Shown here piece after piece: positions 29,168 through 38,297 of a stretch of DNA of 64,000 nucleotides. The notes beneath the pieces are model-generated. The model saw nothing but the letters and a program-made list of their open reading frames with translations. It did not search any database and had not been told where the DNA came from. The DNA is from JABDKH01 sp963768565. GTDB lineage: Bacteria > Bacteroidota > Rhodothermia > Rhodothermales > JABDKH01. The translations under genes and the position numbers were made by a program. Positions within the stretch are counted from its first letter, which is position 1; each line of letters opens with the position of its first letter. The stretch spans positions 3,722 to 67,721 of the forward strand of contig CAVYIO010000036.1 in the NCBI GenBank assembly GCA_963768565.1, given 5' to 3'.

Positions 29168-31324
29168 CTACGCGACTGATCGGATCGGCACCGGCGGCTG
29201 CTGAAAGATCTCTCCCAGCCACTCCGAACGGCGAGCAATGAGCGCGCCCGTCATGTCAGCATCCAGCGGCTTCGAGAAGAGATAGCCCTGGCCGAACATG
29301 CACTCCATCAACTGCAAGTGGTCCAGCTGACGCGTCGTTTCCACACCCTCGGCGACAGCGTAGATGTTCAGCGATTTGGCCAGATCCAGTACGGTCTTGA
29401 CCATCTTCAGGCCGTCGTCCTGTCGTTCCATTCTCTTGATGAACGAACGATCGATCTTCAGAATGTCGATCGGCAGAGCATGCAGCATGCTCAGTGATGC
29501 GTATCCCGTACCAAAGTCGTCCAGACTGATTTTGACGCCGAGCTCCTTGATACGCTCGAGATCACGCACCGCCCGTTCGCCGTCGTCAATCAGTACGCTC
29601 TCGGTTATCTCCAACGCAACTCGCGAGTCTCCAAGTCCCGTAAGATCCATGACCGAAGCAATGTAGTCGACCAGTTCGGGGTCGTGGAAGCTGCGGTTCG
29701 AGCAGTTCACGGAGATGGACAGATTAAGATCACCGAAGCGGCGATCCCATGCGGCAACCTGCTCGGTCGCCTGCTGGAACATCCATCGATCCAGGTCGAC
29801 GATCAATCCGGTCTCTTCTGCCACGGACATAAACTGGGCTGGCGTGATCAACCCTCTATGCGGATGATACCAGCGCACAAGTGCTTCGAAACCGTACAGC
29901 GTACCGGATGCAAGATGGATAATCGGCTGATAGAACACGCGAAGCTCGTCGCGTTCGATTGCGCGTCGAAGGTCAGACTCGAGCTGCAGCAATGCCGACG
30001 CCTGCATCTGCTGTGTTTCGTCGAACACGGCGAAGCATGCGCGGCCCTTCCGCTTGGCCTGATACATGGCGGCATCGGCGTCGCGAAGCAGATCCTCGGC
30101 CAGATCATAGTGCGGATCGCCCATCACGATGCCAATGCTTGCCGACGAAAAGACCTCCATCCCCTCGATGATAAATGGCGACGCCAGGCTTTCCAGGATT
30201 CGATCGGCCACATACAGCGCCCCATCCTGGCCACCGACTCCGCCCAACAGGACAGCGAATTCATCTCCGCCCAGCCGCGCGATGACGTCGCCGTCACGAA
30301 CGGCCTGCTTGAGGCGGAACGCGAACATCTTCAGTAGCGCGTCTCCGGCATGATGGCCCAGGCTGTCGTTCACCATCTTGAAGCGGTCCAGATCGAGGAA
30401 AACGACCGCATAGTCCGGTTCGCCATCCCGGGATTCCGCGGTCGCGCTGTCGAGCGATCGCAGGAACATCATGCGGTTGGGCAGGCCGGTCAGCGTATCG
30501 TGATATGCATGGTGGATCAACCGATCCTGCATCTCACGCCGCTCGGTGTCGTCACGCATGACGGCGAGCAGTCCGTTGAACTCGCCTGTCGGACCGTAGA
30601 GGACACTGGCCGATGCGTGGATGTGGCGCTCACCTTCGGTATGAGGTGTGGAGATAATGATCTCTCCCGACCACGTTCCGCGATCTGCCAGAAGACCCCA
30701 GGCGGCGTGCTCTTCTTCGGGCTTCTCAAAGCGAAACTGGAGCAACTCCTCCGGACCTCTCCCCAGCGTGTCTTCCAGGCTCAGGCCGGTGAGTAATTCA
30801 GCGCCTTTGTTCCAGTACTTGATGGCCATGTCGGAGCCCACCGTAACGACGGCGTCGCTGACCTGGGCAAGAACTTCAGCCTGGAACCGCAGTTTCTCGA
30901 CGGCTGCGCGGTTGTCGCCCACATCACGAAGCATCCACAGATGAGCCATGACGTCACCGTCGCGCATTCTCGGGACGTAGGTGATCTCGAGGCGTCGTCC
31001 GGGGCCGAAATCAATCTCGGCAATGCGAGACGTGGTGGCATCACCGTGAGGCTGACCCACCAGCTGGTTGCGAAATGCGGTGAGTTCAGGCAGCGCACGA
31101 GACGCTGATCCCAGCACTTCGCTGAGAGATTTCGTCACATACGATTGCGGGGGGTCAGGTAATCCGAGTAGCCGACAGAACGAAACGTTGAGATGTCGAA
31201 TGAGGCCGTCGGGTCCCTCTTCCAGAAAGCCCGTCTCGACCTGGCGCACGTCGAGGGCTCCAGGGTTGGGTGAACCGACTACTCCCAGTCCGGTCGGCGA
31301 AAGTGGGGACGGCTCTAACTTCAT
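29168..31324 (-). CDS. PAS-GGDEF-EAL cyclic-di-GMP signalling protein
   Basis: 718 residues. An N-terminal PAS-like region (about 25-140) and a clear PAS domain (about 150-275, AEVLAQVSDAVVTVGSDMAI) precede a GGDEF domain (about 285-440, DTLTGLPNRMMFLRSLD and RLGGDEFAVLL) and an EAL domain (about 455-700). The EAL domain has FEALVRWYHP, the acidic residues of NCSNRSFHD and ITESVLIDDG, and KISLDDFGTGYASLS. Both catalytic motifs are intact, so synthesis and breakdown of c-di-GMP are both possible. The protein has no membrane segment; the sensory ligand is unknown. It shares a strand with the CYTH gene upstream but is separated from it by about 170 bases. Confidence 0.92.
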   Translation of the reverse strand: MKLEPSPLSPTGLGVVGSPNPGALDVRQVETGFLEEGPDGLIRHLNVSFCRLLGLPDPPQSYVTKSLSEVLGSASRALPELTAFRNQLVGQPHGDATTSRIAEIDFGPGRRLEITYVPRMRDGDVMAHLWMLRDVGDNRAAVEKLRFQAEVLAQVSDAVVTVGSDMAIKYWNKGAELLTGLSLEDTLGRGPEELLQFRFEKPEEEHAAWGLLADRGTWSGEIIISTPHTEGERHIHASASVLYGPTGEFNGLLAVMRDDTERREMQDRLIHHAYHDTLTGLPNRMMFLRSLDSATAESRDGEPDYAVVFLDLDRFKMVNDSLGHHAGDALLKMFAFRLKQAVRDGDVIARLGGDEFAVLLGGVGGQDGALYVADRILESLASPFIIEGMEVFSSASIGIVMGDPHYDLAEDLLRDADAAMYQAKRKGRACFAVFDETQQMQASALLQLESDLRRAIERDELRVFYQPIIHLASGTLYGFEALVRWYHPHRGLITPAQFMSVAEETGLIVDLDRWMFQQATEQVAAWDRRFGDLNLSISVNCSNRSFHDPELVDYIASVMDLTGLGDSRVALEITESVLIDDGERAVRDLERIKELGVKISLDDFGTGYASLSMLHALPIDILKIDRSFIKRMERQDDGLKMVKTVLDLAKSLNIYAVAEGVETTRQLDHLQLMECMFGQGYLFSKPLDADMTGALIARRSEWLGEIFQQPPVPIRSVA

Positions 31325-31494
31325 GCGGAGTATACAAGTACGAAAAAGGCGCGCTGGCTACATCGCGTTGTATCGGCATGGTATACCCCAAACTTTAGAT
31401 GAAATCGGGCTGGTAAAGCGTCGTCGAGAGGCCTTCGGGCCGCGTTTGTCGGGACCCGTTTGACAGGCACCGTTTGCCGTGCACCGCCGCTCCT

Positions 31495-32025
31495 CTACCG
31501 CCTGATTTCCACAAGCAGATCGCTGTAGGATCGATCGACTAGTTGATCATCCTCAACACCGAGCAGAGACATCGTTCGCCGGCACTGCTGCTCAAGCACT
31601 GCCTCGACATCCGGCCCGGGGTCCCCTATCGCCTCGATCTCGAGGAAGTGTCCGAGGCCCTCGACGCTGTCCACATGCACTTTGACATTTGAGAGGAAGT
31701 ATATGTGACGCGCCTTTTTGACCACCACCTCGACACTAAGCGCCTCCATAAGCAGTTCGCGAAGGCTTTCGGGATTCGGAGGGTGGTAGAGCCGAACAAA
31801 CGACGGCCTGGGCCCCGCCTCATCCCCGCGCCGATAGAAGATCAGCGTGTTCTCGATGTTACCCTGACGAAGTTTCAGCCTGCCCTCGTGTACCCGGAAA
31901 TACGTGTCGGTCTGACGATCCAGCCCTACGTACCGTGCACCCGCCGACTTGAGCCGATCCCGGACGCCCTCCGGATCACTGCAGTGAGCCTTTATCTCGA
32001 CGTTGACTTTGGATTCGGCACTCAT
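31495..32025 (-). CDS. CYTH domain protein (class IV adenylate cyclase/thiamine triphosphatase superfamily)
   Basis: 176 residues. The CYTH signature E-x-E-x-K is present as NVEIKAHCSDPEGVRDRL near the N-terminus, followed by the alternating charged strands YFRVHEGRLKLRQG, FYRRGDE and KVHVDSVEGLGHFLEIE. These line the triphosphate tunnel. Activity could be triphosphatase or adenylate cyclase and cannot be decided. Its ATG overlaps the stop codon of the upstream sulfotransferase-GNAT gene (TCAT overlap at 32,022-32,025), which suggests translational coupling. Confidence 0.85.
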   Translation of the reverse strand: MSAESKVNVEIKAHCSDPEGVRDRLKSAGARYVGLDRQTDTYFRVHEGRLKLRQGNIENTLIFYRRGDEAGPRPSFVRLYHPPNPESLRELLMEALSVEVVVKKARHIYFLSNVKVHVDSVEGLGHFLEIEAIGDPGPDVEAVLEQQCRRTMSLLGVEDDQLVDRSYSDLLVEIRR

Positions 32026-33227
32026 TGATCCGCCAGACCTTGCGATGCAGAAAGCGGCAGCCTCATCACGGTGGCGGTGCTCGGGCAGAGCGTGGTGAAT
32101 TCTCTCGACTCGATCACCGGACCCGAGATCGACTCCCGACTCACGGCCTCGAAACCGAAGCGCTTGAAATAGTCCGAGGCGTCCGTGGTCAGGAGAACCA
32201 CTTCCACGATTCCGATGGATGCCGCTCTCTCGAGGGCATCGCGAACGAGTCGCGCCCCTACTCCGTCCGACTGCCCGGATGACGCGACAACGACAGACCG
32301 CAGCAGGCCCTGCGACCCGTGGACTTCAAGGGCCGCCGCACCAACCAGCACCCCGCCGCGCTTCGCGACAAGCAACGTGTCAATTACCTCATCGATACCG
32401 TCGGTCGGTAGTGAGGCCGCAGACAGCAGCTCCGTCACACGCTCGACGTCGGACCGCTGCGCCTTTTCAATTGTTACCGGCCCGCTGTTCGTGTGCGCAG
32501 ACGGCGACGCACGGATCGCCAGCTCGGACAGGCGAGCGTAGTACGGCTCGCACTCAACCAGCAGCGGACCGAGCCTGGGCGGCAGCGGAGTCGTCTTCGG
32601 CCGGTACGGCGCGAATCCCGTCGTCGTGTGAACGTCATGGTACCAGATATCGGACCACACACCGTCCTCCGGTCGCGGACCTGTCGGCCAGTGCAACATC
32701 GCTTTCACGAACGGAATGCCAATTCGCTCGCAGACCTGGCGGAGAACTGATTCCGGACCCGCCAACAGCTCGCGCGCATCAACGACGACCACCTTCTGTC
32801 CGATGGACGCGAGATGTTCGACCAAGCGGACCTGCACGGGAAAGCCGGTGTCATCAATTCTCGGATCAGGCAGTTTGCGTGCAAGAGACGGAAGGACCTG
32901 GTCGGGCGCTCTCGTAAGGATGACGTTTGCCGTTCGCTCAAGAAAGTCCCAACTGACATCCACGAGGTGGTGCGCCATGTTCTTGACGAAGATGGTGCGG
33001 TCGGTTGTCTCGCCCAGAATGACATCGGCGACGACACGTTCGCCGTCGTTGTCCTGACTCGCCATGATCCGCTCCCGGCCCGGGTGATCCGCGCCCGAGA
33101 CGCGCAAGTAGTGAGCGTAGAGCGGCTCGTCGATGACACGTGTACCCGGGCGCTGCGCGAATGAATACATCAGTGCCGTCGAAACATTGCGCGGCCCCGA
33201 CCACAGACAAATGCGTTTCGTATCCAT
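32022..33227 (-). CDS. fusion of a sulfotransferase-like domain with an ArsN2-like GNAT acetyltransferase
   Basis: About 401 residues from ATG 33227 (MDTKRICLWSGPRNVSTAL). Residues 1 to about 250 form a sulfotransferase-like P-loop domain: the SGPRNVSTALMYSFAQRP 5'-phosphosulfate loop, IDEPLYAHYLR and VILTRAPDQVLPSLARKL. Residues about 260-400 form a GNAT domain resembling ArsN2, the arsinothricin/arsenic-resistance acetyltransferase family: ALEVHGSQGLLRSVVVASSG, GVGARLVRDALERAASIG, VVLLTTDASDYFKRFGFEAV and REFTTLCPSTATVMRLPL. The join has no stop codon or obvious gap. Substrates are unknown. Indels are common in this region, so the fusion could also have arisen from a sequence error joining two adjacent genes. 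Confidence 0.72.
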   Translation of the reverse strand: MDTKRICLWSGPRNVSTALMYSFAQRPGTRVIDEPLYAHYLRVSGADHPGRERIMASQDNDGERVVADVILGETTDRTIFVKNMAHHLVDVSWDFLERTANVILTRAPDQVLPSLARKLPDPRIDDTGFPVQVRLVEHLASIGQKVVVVDARELLAGPESVLRQVCERIGIPFVKAMLHWPTGPRPEDGVWSDIWYHDVHTTTGFAPYRPKTTPLPPRLGPLLVECEPYYARLSELAIRASPSAHTNSGPVTIEKAQRSDVERVTELLSAASLPTDGIDEVIDTLLVAKRGGVLVGAAALEVHGSQGLLRSVVVASSGQSDGVGARLVRDALERAASIGIVEVVLLTTDASDYFKRFGFEAVSRESISGPVIESREFTTLCPSTATVMRLPLSASQGLADQ

Positions 33228-33820
33228 TGATTCATTGAGCCTGACGATGACGTCCTTCAAACCGGGCAATCGATCCGGAGGTCTGGCGAGCGCATACGAA
33301 CCTGCCGGATCCGGCTGCAGCGCGACGACCGCGCTGCACGTCGCAAATGTACACCGGTTGATGGACACTGTCATCCGCCACCGGCGTTGCTTGCGGTCAT
33401 TCGTCCGGGCAGCGGCGCAGCCAGGAGTATCCGGGTTTTCAAACGGTGAACATGCGGGAAGAAGACGACGACATGGATGGAGCAGTGTCTCGCGCGGTCA
33501 CTGTTTCCTTCCGGGAGACGTTTGCGCTTGCGCCAGATCGGTCGACGTTTGTCGTGCGAGCAGCCACACGATGCCGAATGGGCGTACGGTACGGACCCGG
33601 CGGACATCTGCCCGGAACACCCTCCAGGATGCGCTAAAGGCCCCGTCGAGTCGTAATCAGTTCGCGTTGGGGCTCATGTAATTACCCCGGCACAGGGCCG
33701 ACTGGACGCCCGCTGGTCTAAAACTCAGTTCACGACCGCCGATATCCAATTTAAGGGGGTCCGATTTTCGGAAGCCGATTACGGGCGGCGTCCTCCGGGT
33801 TTAAAAATGAGGTGACGGCC
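33228..33820. other. intergenic region without a supported gene
   Basis: About 590 bases between two genes on opposite strands. Short open frames occur on both strands, but none has a plausible start, composition or family resemblance. There is no tRNA, repeat array or terminator. It presumably holds the promoters of the divergent flanking genes. Confidence 0.5.
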
Positions 33821-34606
33821 ATGATTCCCTCAACGCTGCCCATAGCGGCTCTGGTCTGTCTGACACTAGCCGTACCGCAATTCCATGCGACGGCTCAGAC
33901 GTCCTACTACTCGCCGTCACTTCTTCCCGACACACCCATCGCCGCCGTGATTGAACCGAGGATTGACGCGGGCACGCTGTATCGCATCATCCAGCCCATC
34001 ACGACCGCAACCGAGTACGCGAATGGTACCGTCGAGTACAACAACGGAAACGGATTCGTCGTTGGAAGTCGTTTCTACACCGTCAACCACAATCTTGCGT
34101 CCTCCAACCGTGTCCAGAAGCTTCGAAAGACGTCGTACGTAAACGGTGTTGTCGTTCGGGCAATGCGCGTGAGTGCAGCCCACGACCTTGCGGTGTTTCC
34201 CCTTCCGCACGAACTGTGTAAGACTCATTGCAACGACCTTTCTCTCAATGAGCACGTTACGGTCAAGCAAGGGCAGGAGGTGTTCTGGTTGCGCAAGTTC
34301 GATGGGCAGGTCGTCATCAAGAGGGGCCGCATTCTTGACTATGCATGGATCGGCGACACTCCGCAGTCTGCTGACAGAGTCGGCAGGTGTGACGGCCGCA
34401 TGGTCGTGCAGATCGACACGCCCTTTCTGCCGGGAACATCGGGGTCTCCGGTTATCGATTCCGAGACCGGACAAATCATTGGAATTGCGCAGGGCAGTCT
34501 CCTCTCCGAGCGCCAGCAATCCGGCTTCTTCAAGCCGCTGAACTGCCTCAAGAAATTGCGCGAGAACGACTCCGGAATTTCTCTGACCGAATACTTCGTG
34601 GAGTGA
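33821..34606 (+). CDS. secreted trypsin-like serine protease
   Basis: About 261 residues from ATG 33821 (MIPSTLPIAALVCLTLAVPQFHATAQ), a signal peptide ending near residue 26. The trypsin-like triad is visible: His in RFYTVNHNLAS, Asp in SAAHDLAVFPLP and Ser in FLPGTSGSPVID. The GTSGSPV pattern is that of chymotrypsin-fold peptidases in the DegP/S1 group, but there is no PDZ domain after the catalytic part. It likely acts in the periplasm. The C-terminus (NDSGISLTEYFVE) is short and acidic. GTG 33812 is an alternative start. Confidence 0.8.
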   Translation: MIPSTLPIAALVCLTLAVPQFHATAQTSYYSPSLLPDTPIAAVIEPRIDAGTLYRIIQPITTATEYANGTVEYNNGNGFVVGSRFYTVNHNLASSNRVQKLRKTSYVNGVVVRAMRVSAAHDLAVFPLPHELCKTHCNDLSLNEHVTVKQGQEVFWLRKFDGQVVIKRGRILDYAWIGDTPQSADRVGRCDGRMVVQIDTPFLPGTSGSPVIDSETGQIIGIAQGSLLSERQQSGFFKPLNCLKKLRENDSGISLTEYFVE

Positions 34607-34936
34607 CCGGGCGAATCTGCGCCGGTGGCAAGGCATAAGCTGCTGCCGGATCATGCGAAGCTGAGTCGGAGAATCGCTACATCGACTGCCCGATTCGTTG
34701 CTCAACGCGCCTCCAGTGACGCAGCGCCGTCGACCGGAATTGGATGCGGAACGAAGCGATGACGTCACATCACGCGACGCAGGCGATGGGAACAACTGGC
34801 AGTGCAGGGACTACCAGTTTGCGCAATTCCACGACCCATCTATCTGTTTATGTTTGATTTCCCTCGACTCCTCACCGCGGCAGGACTTCGTCAGCGTGAC
34901 GTGGAGATTGAAGCCGGGAACGCACGCCGAAATACT
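34607..34936. other. intergenic region without a supported gene
   Basis: About 330 bases between the protease and the FKBP gene. The longest plus-strand frame here (34,698-34,940, 80 codons) shows no motif, and its downstream end overlaps the FKBP gene. No repeats or RNA elements were seen. Confidence 0.45.
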
Positions 34937-35428
34937 GTGATCGCCAGGACATGCTTGCGTTTCTCGGCGTTCCTCCTGCTCGTCTTAATGCTTCCCGCAT
35001 GTGACTCGGCTGAGCCACAAACCGTGAACAACGATCCTCTCCTTCCGGAGGATGTCAGGGACGAGGACTACACGACTACGGCAAGTGGTCTCCGGTACTT
35101 CGACGTGAAGGTCGGCGAGGGAATCACGGTGCGGCCGCTGTCGATTGTTCAGTTCCACTACGTGATGTGGCTTGAGGATGACCAGGTCATCGATACGAGT
35201 CTCAACCGTGGATCTCCGGCGACCGTCGTCCTGGGAGAAGACACGTTGATACCGGGTATGGAGGAAGGGATGATCGGAATCAGAGTCGGGGGATCAAGAC
35301 AACTCATTGTTCCGCCGGATCTCGCGTACGGCGTGGATGGCGTGCCGAATGCCGGCATCCCGCCGAATGCGACATTCATAGTCGGCATTGCCCTGCTCGA
35401 CGCCGTGGGCCAGACGGCCACCGAATGA
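34937..35428 (+). CDS. FKBP-type peptidyl-prolyl isomerase, lipoprotein
   Basis: About 163 residues. A GTG start at 34937 puts a lipoprotein signal (CLRFSAFLLLVLMLPAC) at the N-terminus. The FKBP fold follows: IVQFHYVMWLEDDQVIDTS, VVLGEDTLIPGMEEGMIGI, GGSRQLIVPPDLAYG and IPPNATFIVGIALLDA. These enzymes catalyse cis-trans isomerisation of prolyl bonds, here in the envelope. The frame is open to 34,802 and ATG 34850 is also possible, but neither gives a signal peptide directly at the start. Confidence 0.85.
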   Translation: MIARTCLRFSAFLLLVLMLPACDSAEPQTVNNDPLLPEDVRDEDYTTTASGLRYFDVKVGEGITVRPLSIVQFHYVMWLEDDQVIDTSLNRGSPATVVLGEDTLIPGMEEGMIGIRVGGSRQLIVPPDLAYGVDGVPNAGIPPNATFIVGIALLDAVGQTATE

Positions 35429-35462
35429 ATCTCAGCCAGATCCCATAATTGGTAGTAGCAGC

Positions 35463-35861
35463 ATGATGCTTGAGTCGCTATCCAGCGGTCTTGTCCTGGT
35501 GTTCGCAATCGCGATCGGCTCTGTGTGCATCATCTCGATCGTTTCGCCTGACGGATTGTTACGGTTGATACGCTTCGTCCGGACGGAATGGGATAAACGT
35601 TGGACGATGTACATAGCCGTCGTTGTGCGGTTGATTCTTGGCGCTGCACTGGTTTTCGCAGCTCCAATCTCCCGGTTCCCCTCCGCCTTCACGGCATGCG
35701 GCGGAATCTTTATCGTTGCAGCAATCGCCATTCCGATTGCCGGACGAAAACGGATCGGGGCGCTCCTGGAGTGGTTTGCAGAATCTCCCCCGTCGTTTGC
35801 GCGGCTGTGGCTGTTGTTCGGTCTCCTCTTCTGCGGCTTTCTTGCTTACGGCCTCCTGTAA
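35463..35861 (+). CDS. small polytopic membrane protein of unknown function
   Basis: 132 residues from MMLESLSSGLVLVFAIAIGS. There are four hydrophobic segments: about 8-28, 50-66, 72-90 and 107-130, with a basic loop (RLIRFVRTEWDKRW) after the first. No conserved polar or metal motif is obvious. The frame begins upstream, but ATG 35463 avoids an implausible N-terminal extension. It lies 35 bases after the FKBP gene and is convergent with the M28 peptidase. Confidence 0.55.
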   Translation: MMLESLSSGLVLVFAIAIGSVCIISIVSPDGLLRLIRFVRTEWDKRWTMYIAVVVRLILGAALVFAAPISRFPSAFTACGGIFIVAAIAIPIAGRKRIGALLEWFAESPPSFARLWLLFGLLFCGFLAYGLL

Positions 35862-35879
35862 AATGGCCACGGCGACGAG

Positions 35880-37289
35880 TCAGTTGGTGGCCGCTCTTTC
35901 CCCTCCCAGCCTCTCCGGCAGGTCCGCCACCACGTACGCCATGACCGCCAGCGTCGCCACACACAGGTTCATCTCGTGCGGATCCAGCTTGTCCATGGTG
36001 TCCGCATTCGTGTGGTGATACCAGAAATATTTGGAGCGCTCGACGCGCAGGCCCATGCCCGGTACTCCTTCTCGCATCAGAGGGCCTATATCTGCACCTC
36101 CACCGCCGCGCGTCACTTCACCCGCACCGATCTGCTCCAACAGCCCGCCAATCTTCTTGATTGTCTCGAACGCCTGGTCTGAACCGCTGAAACCGAACCC
36201 CCGCGGCTTGAACACACCCGAGTCTGACTCAATCGCGAGCACCATGTTTGCGATCTCATCGAGATGTGCATCGCGATAACCCGTCCCACCTCGAAGTCCG
36301 TTTTCCTCGTTCGTCCAGAGGACCACGCGGATCGTTCGGCGCGGTCGCAATCCGAGCCTCTTCATCAGCAGCAATGCCTGCCATGCGGCGACACAGCCGC
36401 CGCCATCATCCATCGCCCCCTGCCCCACATCCCAGGAGTCGATGTGCCCGCCCATAATTACAACCTCTTCCGGCCGCTCCCATCCGACGATCTCCGCAAC
36501 TACGTTCCGGGATAGCACATCCGGTTCCGTCCTGGCATCCATCTTCAGCCGGACGCGAACTCGCTGCCCGCGATCCTGCATGCGCTGCATCATCTCCGCA
36601 TCTTCGAGCGTGACCGCCGCATGCGGAATTCGCTCGACACCGTCCTGATAACTACGCATCGCTCCGGTGTGCGGTGTATAGAGCGAAGCTGGTCCCACCG
36701 ACCGGACGAGGCTTGCCACCGCGCCTGCTTCGGCCGCTCTCGTGGCGCCGAGACCCCGGTACTGAACGGTTGCACCGTACGTTGTGAACGGCACGTTGAA
36801 CAGGATGATTTTGCCTTCAGCCTCGTCGCGGCGCAACAGTAATTCGTCGAACGAACCGACCACGAGAACATCCGCCTCGATTCCCTCCGGACCCGTTCCG
36901 ACACTCCCTCCCAACCCGAGAATCTGCATCTCCTGTCGCCTCGGGCTCGTCATCAGCAGTGACTCGCGTCCTCGAATCCAGTTCGGAACCATCACGGGTT
37001 CTCCGTGCACGTTCTCGAGACCGTCCGCTTCCATGCTGGCCAGTATCCAGTCAATGGCGTCTTCCAGATTCCGGGTACCGCTGAAGCGCGGCCCAAACGT
37101 ATCCGCCATATACGCCAGTCGTACGAAGGCCGAACTGTCTTCGAGTGCAGCAGCTATCAACCGCGTCGCGACCGTGTCAAAAACAGCCACATGGTCGTCG
37201 TCACCGCCGGACACTCCGTCCGCAATACTTCCGTCAACACCAAGCGTCAACATCATGACGAGTGTCAGGGCAAAACCAACGTGTTTCAT
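35880..37289 (-). CDS. M28 family metallopeptidase, plasma glutamate carboxypeptidase-like
   Basis: 469 residues with a signal peptide (MKHVGFALTLVMMLTLGVDG). A PA-type insert domain (about 130-250) precedes the M28 catalytic domain. Its zinc ligands are all present: GGHIDSWDVGQG, MDDGGGCVAAW, NEENGLRGGTGY, AIESDSG and YFWYHHTNADTMD. It likely removes amino acids from peptides outside the cytoplasm. Its ATG is the base next to the egtD stop codon, suggesting an operon with egtB and egtD; a role linked to ergothioneine is not established. Confidence 0.9.
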   Translation of the reverse strand: MKHVGFALTLVMMLTLGVDGSIADGVSGGDDDHVAVFDTVATRLIAAALEDSSAFVRLAYMADTFGPRFSGTRNLEDAIDWILASMEADGLENVHGEPVMVPNWIRGRESLLMTSPRRQEMQILGLGGSVGTGPEGIEADVLVVGSFDELLLRRDEAEGKIILFNVPFTTYGATVQYRGLGATRAAEAGAVASLVRSVGPASLYTPHTGAMRSYQDGVERIPHAAVTLEDAEMMQRMQDRGQRVRVRLKMDARTEPDVLSRNVVAEIVGWERPEEVVIMGGHIDSWDVGQGAMDDGGGCVAAWQALLLMKRLGLRPRRTIRVVLWTNEENGLRGGTGYRDAHLDEIANMVLAIESDSGVFKPRGFGFSGSDQAFETIKKIGGLLEQIGAGEVTRGGGGADIGPLMREGVPGMGLRVERSKYFWYHHTNADTMDKLDPHEMNLCVATLAVMAYVVADLPERLGGERAATN

Positions 37290-38219
37290 TCAAACCTCAG
37301 CTTGTTTCGCGTGCAATAAGAAAAGGGCAAACCAACTACGCGCATCCGTCCAGACCTGCTCGACCCAGAAGTCAGCACTGCGCGCCAGTTCGCTGAACTG
37401 ATCGATACCGTACTTGTAGGAGTTCTCCGTGTGAACGTATTCGTCACGTTCGAAACGAAAAGCCCGTTCCGCGACCCGGACCGTCTGCGCTTTCCGGCTG
37501 ACCAGGTGCATCTCGATCCGTCCCTCGTCCTCGTCGTAGATCGCCCGGTGTGCGAACCCGTCAAGATCGAAGTCCGCTGCAAGCTCGCGGTTGATTCGCG
37601 CCAGTAGATTAAGATTGAAATCTGCTGTGACTCCCGACGCGTCGTCGTACGCATTGAGAAGTACCTCGAGATCCTTCTTCAGGTCCACCCCGATAATCGC
37701 TCCCCCATCATCGCCGACAATGGCGTGCATGCGCTTCAGGAATCGTGTGGCGTCCGCCGGTCGAAAGTTACCGATTGTTGAGCCCGGGAAATAAACGACC
37801 CTCCGACCATCGAATTCGGGAAGATCGACCGGGGTGGAGTAGTCCGCGTGAACCGGGATCACTTGAAGATCCGGATAGTCGGCAGTCAACCCATCCGCCA
37901 CCTGGTTGAGATGAACGCCTGATATATCGATGGGCACGTACGTCGAGCCCGACGGGATGTGGTCCAGTATCAGGCGAGTCTTCGTGCTCGACCCGCTGCC
38001 ATACTCAATGATCGCAAGATCCTCACCGAGCGATGCCCCGATCGCATCGATGTTCTCCCGCATGATCTGTAGCTCTGTCCGGGTCGGGTAATACTCTTCG
38101 AGTTGAGTAATCTTGTCGAAGAGCGCGGACCCGGTCGCGTCGTAGAAATACTTGGACGGCAAACTTTTTGGTGAGCCGGACAAACCGTTCAACACGTCGT
38201 TCAAAAAACTGGCTTCCAT
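37290..38219 (-). CDS. egtD: L-histidine N(alpha)-methyltransferase EgtD
   Basis: 309 residues, the usual length of EgtD, which makes hercynine (trimethylhistidine) from histidine and SAM. The DUF2260-type N-terminus (SLPSKYFYDATGSALFDKIT, LEEYYPTRTELQIMREN) is present, with the SAM site IIEYGSGSSTKTRLILD and PGSTIGNFRPADATRFL. The histidine-binding part has YNASGVTADFNLNLL-like text near 205-220 (DDASGVTADFNLNLLARIN). It follows egtB on the same strand after about 78 bases. Confidence 0.95.
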   Translation of the reverse strand: MEASFLNDVLNGLSGSPKSLPSKYFYDATGSALFDKITQLEEYYPTRTELQIMRENIDAIGASLGEDLAIIEYGSGSSTKTRLILDHIPSGSTYVPIDISGVHLNQVADGLTADYPDLQVIPVHADYSTPVDLPEFDGRRVVYFPGSTIGNFRPADATRFLKRMHAIVGDDGGAIIGVDLKKDLEVLLNAYDDASGVTADFNLNLLARINRELAADFDLDGFAHRAIYDEDEGRIEMHLVSRKAQTVRVAERAFRFERDEYVHTENSYKYGIDQFSELARSADFWVEQVWTDARSWFALFLLHAKQAEV

Positions 38220-38297
38220 CTCAATCTTGTCCGGGTTTGGACCGCGAGTGCGAGTACAGGTCGAAGCACATGCTGGTCCGGGAGGACGTCGCGCTGA

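Noticed and set aside
33133..33681. A 182-codon plus-strand frame overlapping the sulfotransferase 5' region.
   Set aside because: No motif or plausible start; its first half is antisense to a coding region and the composition is irregular.
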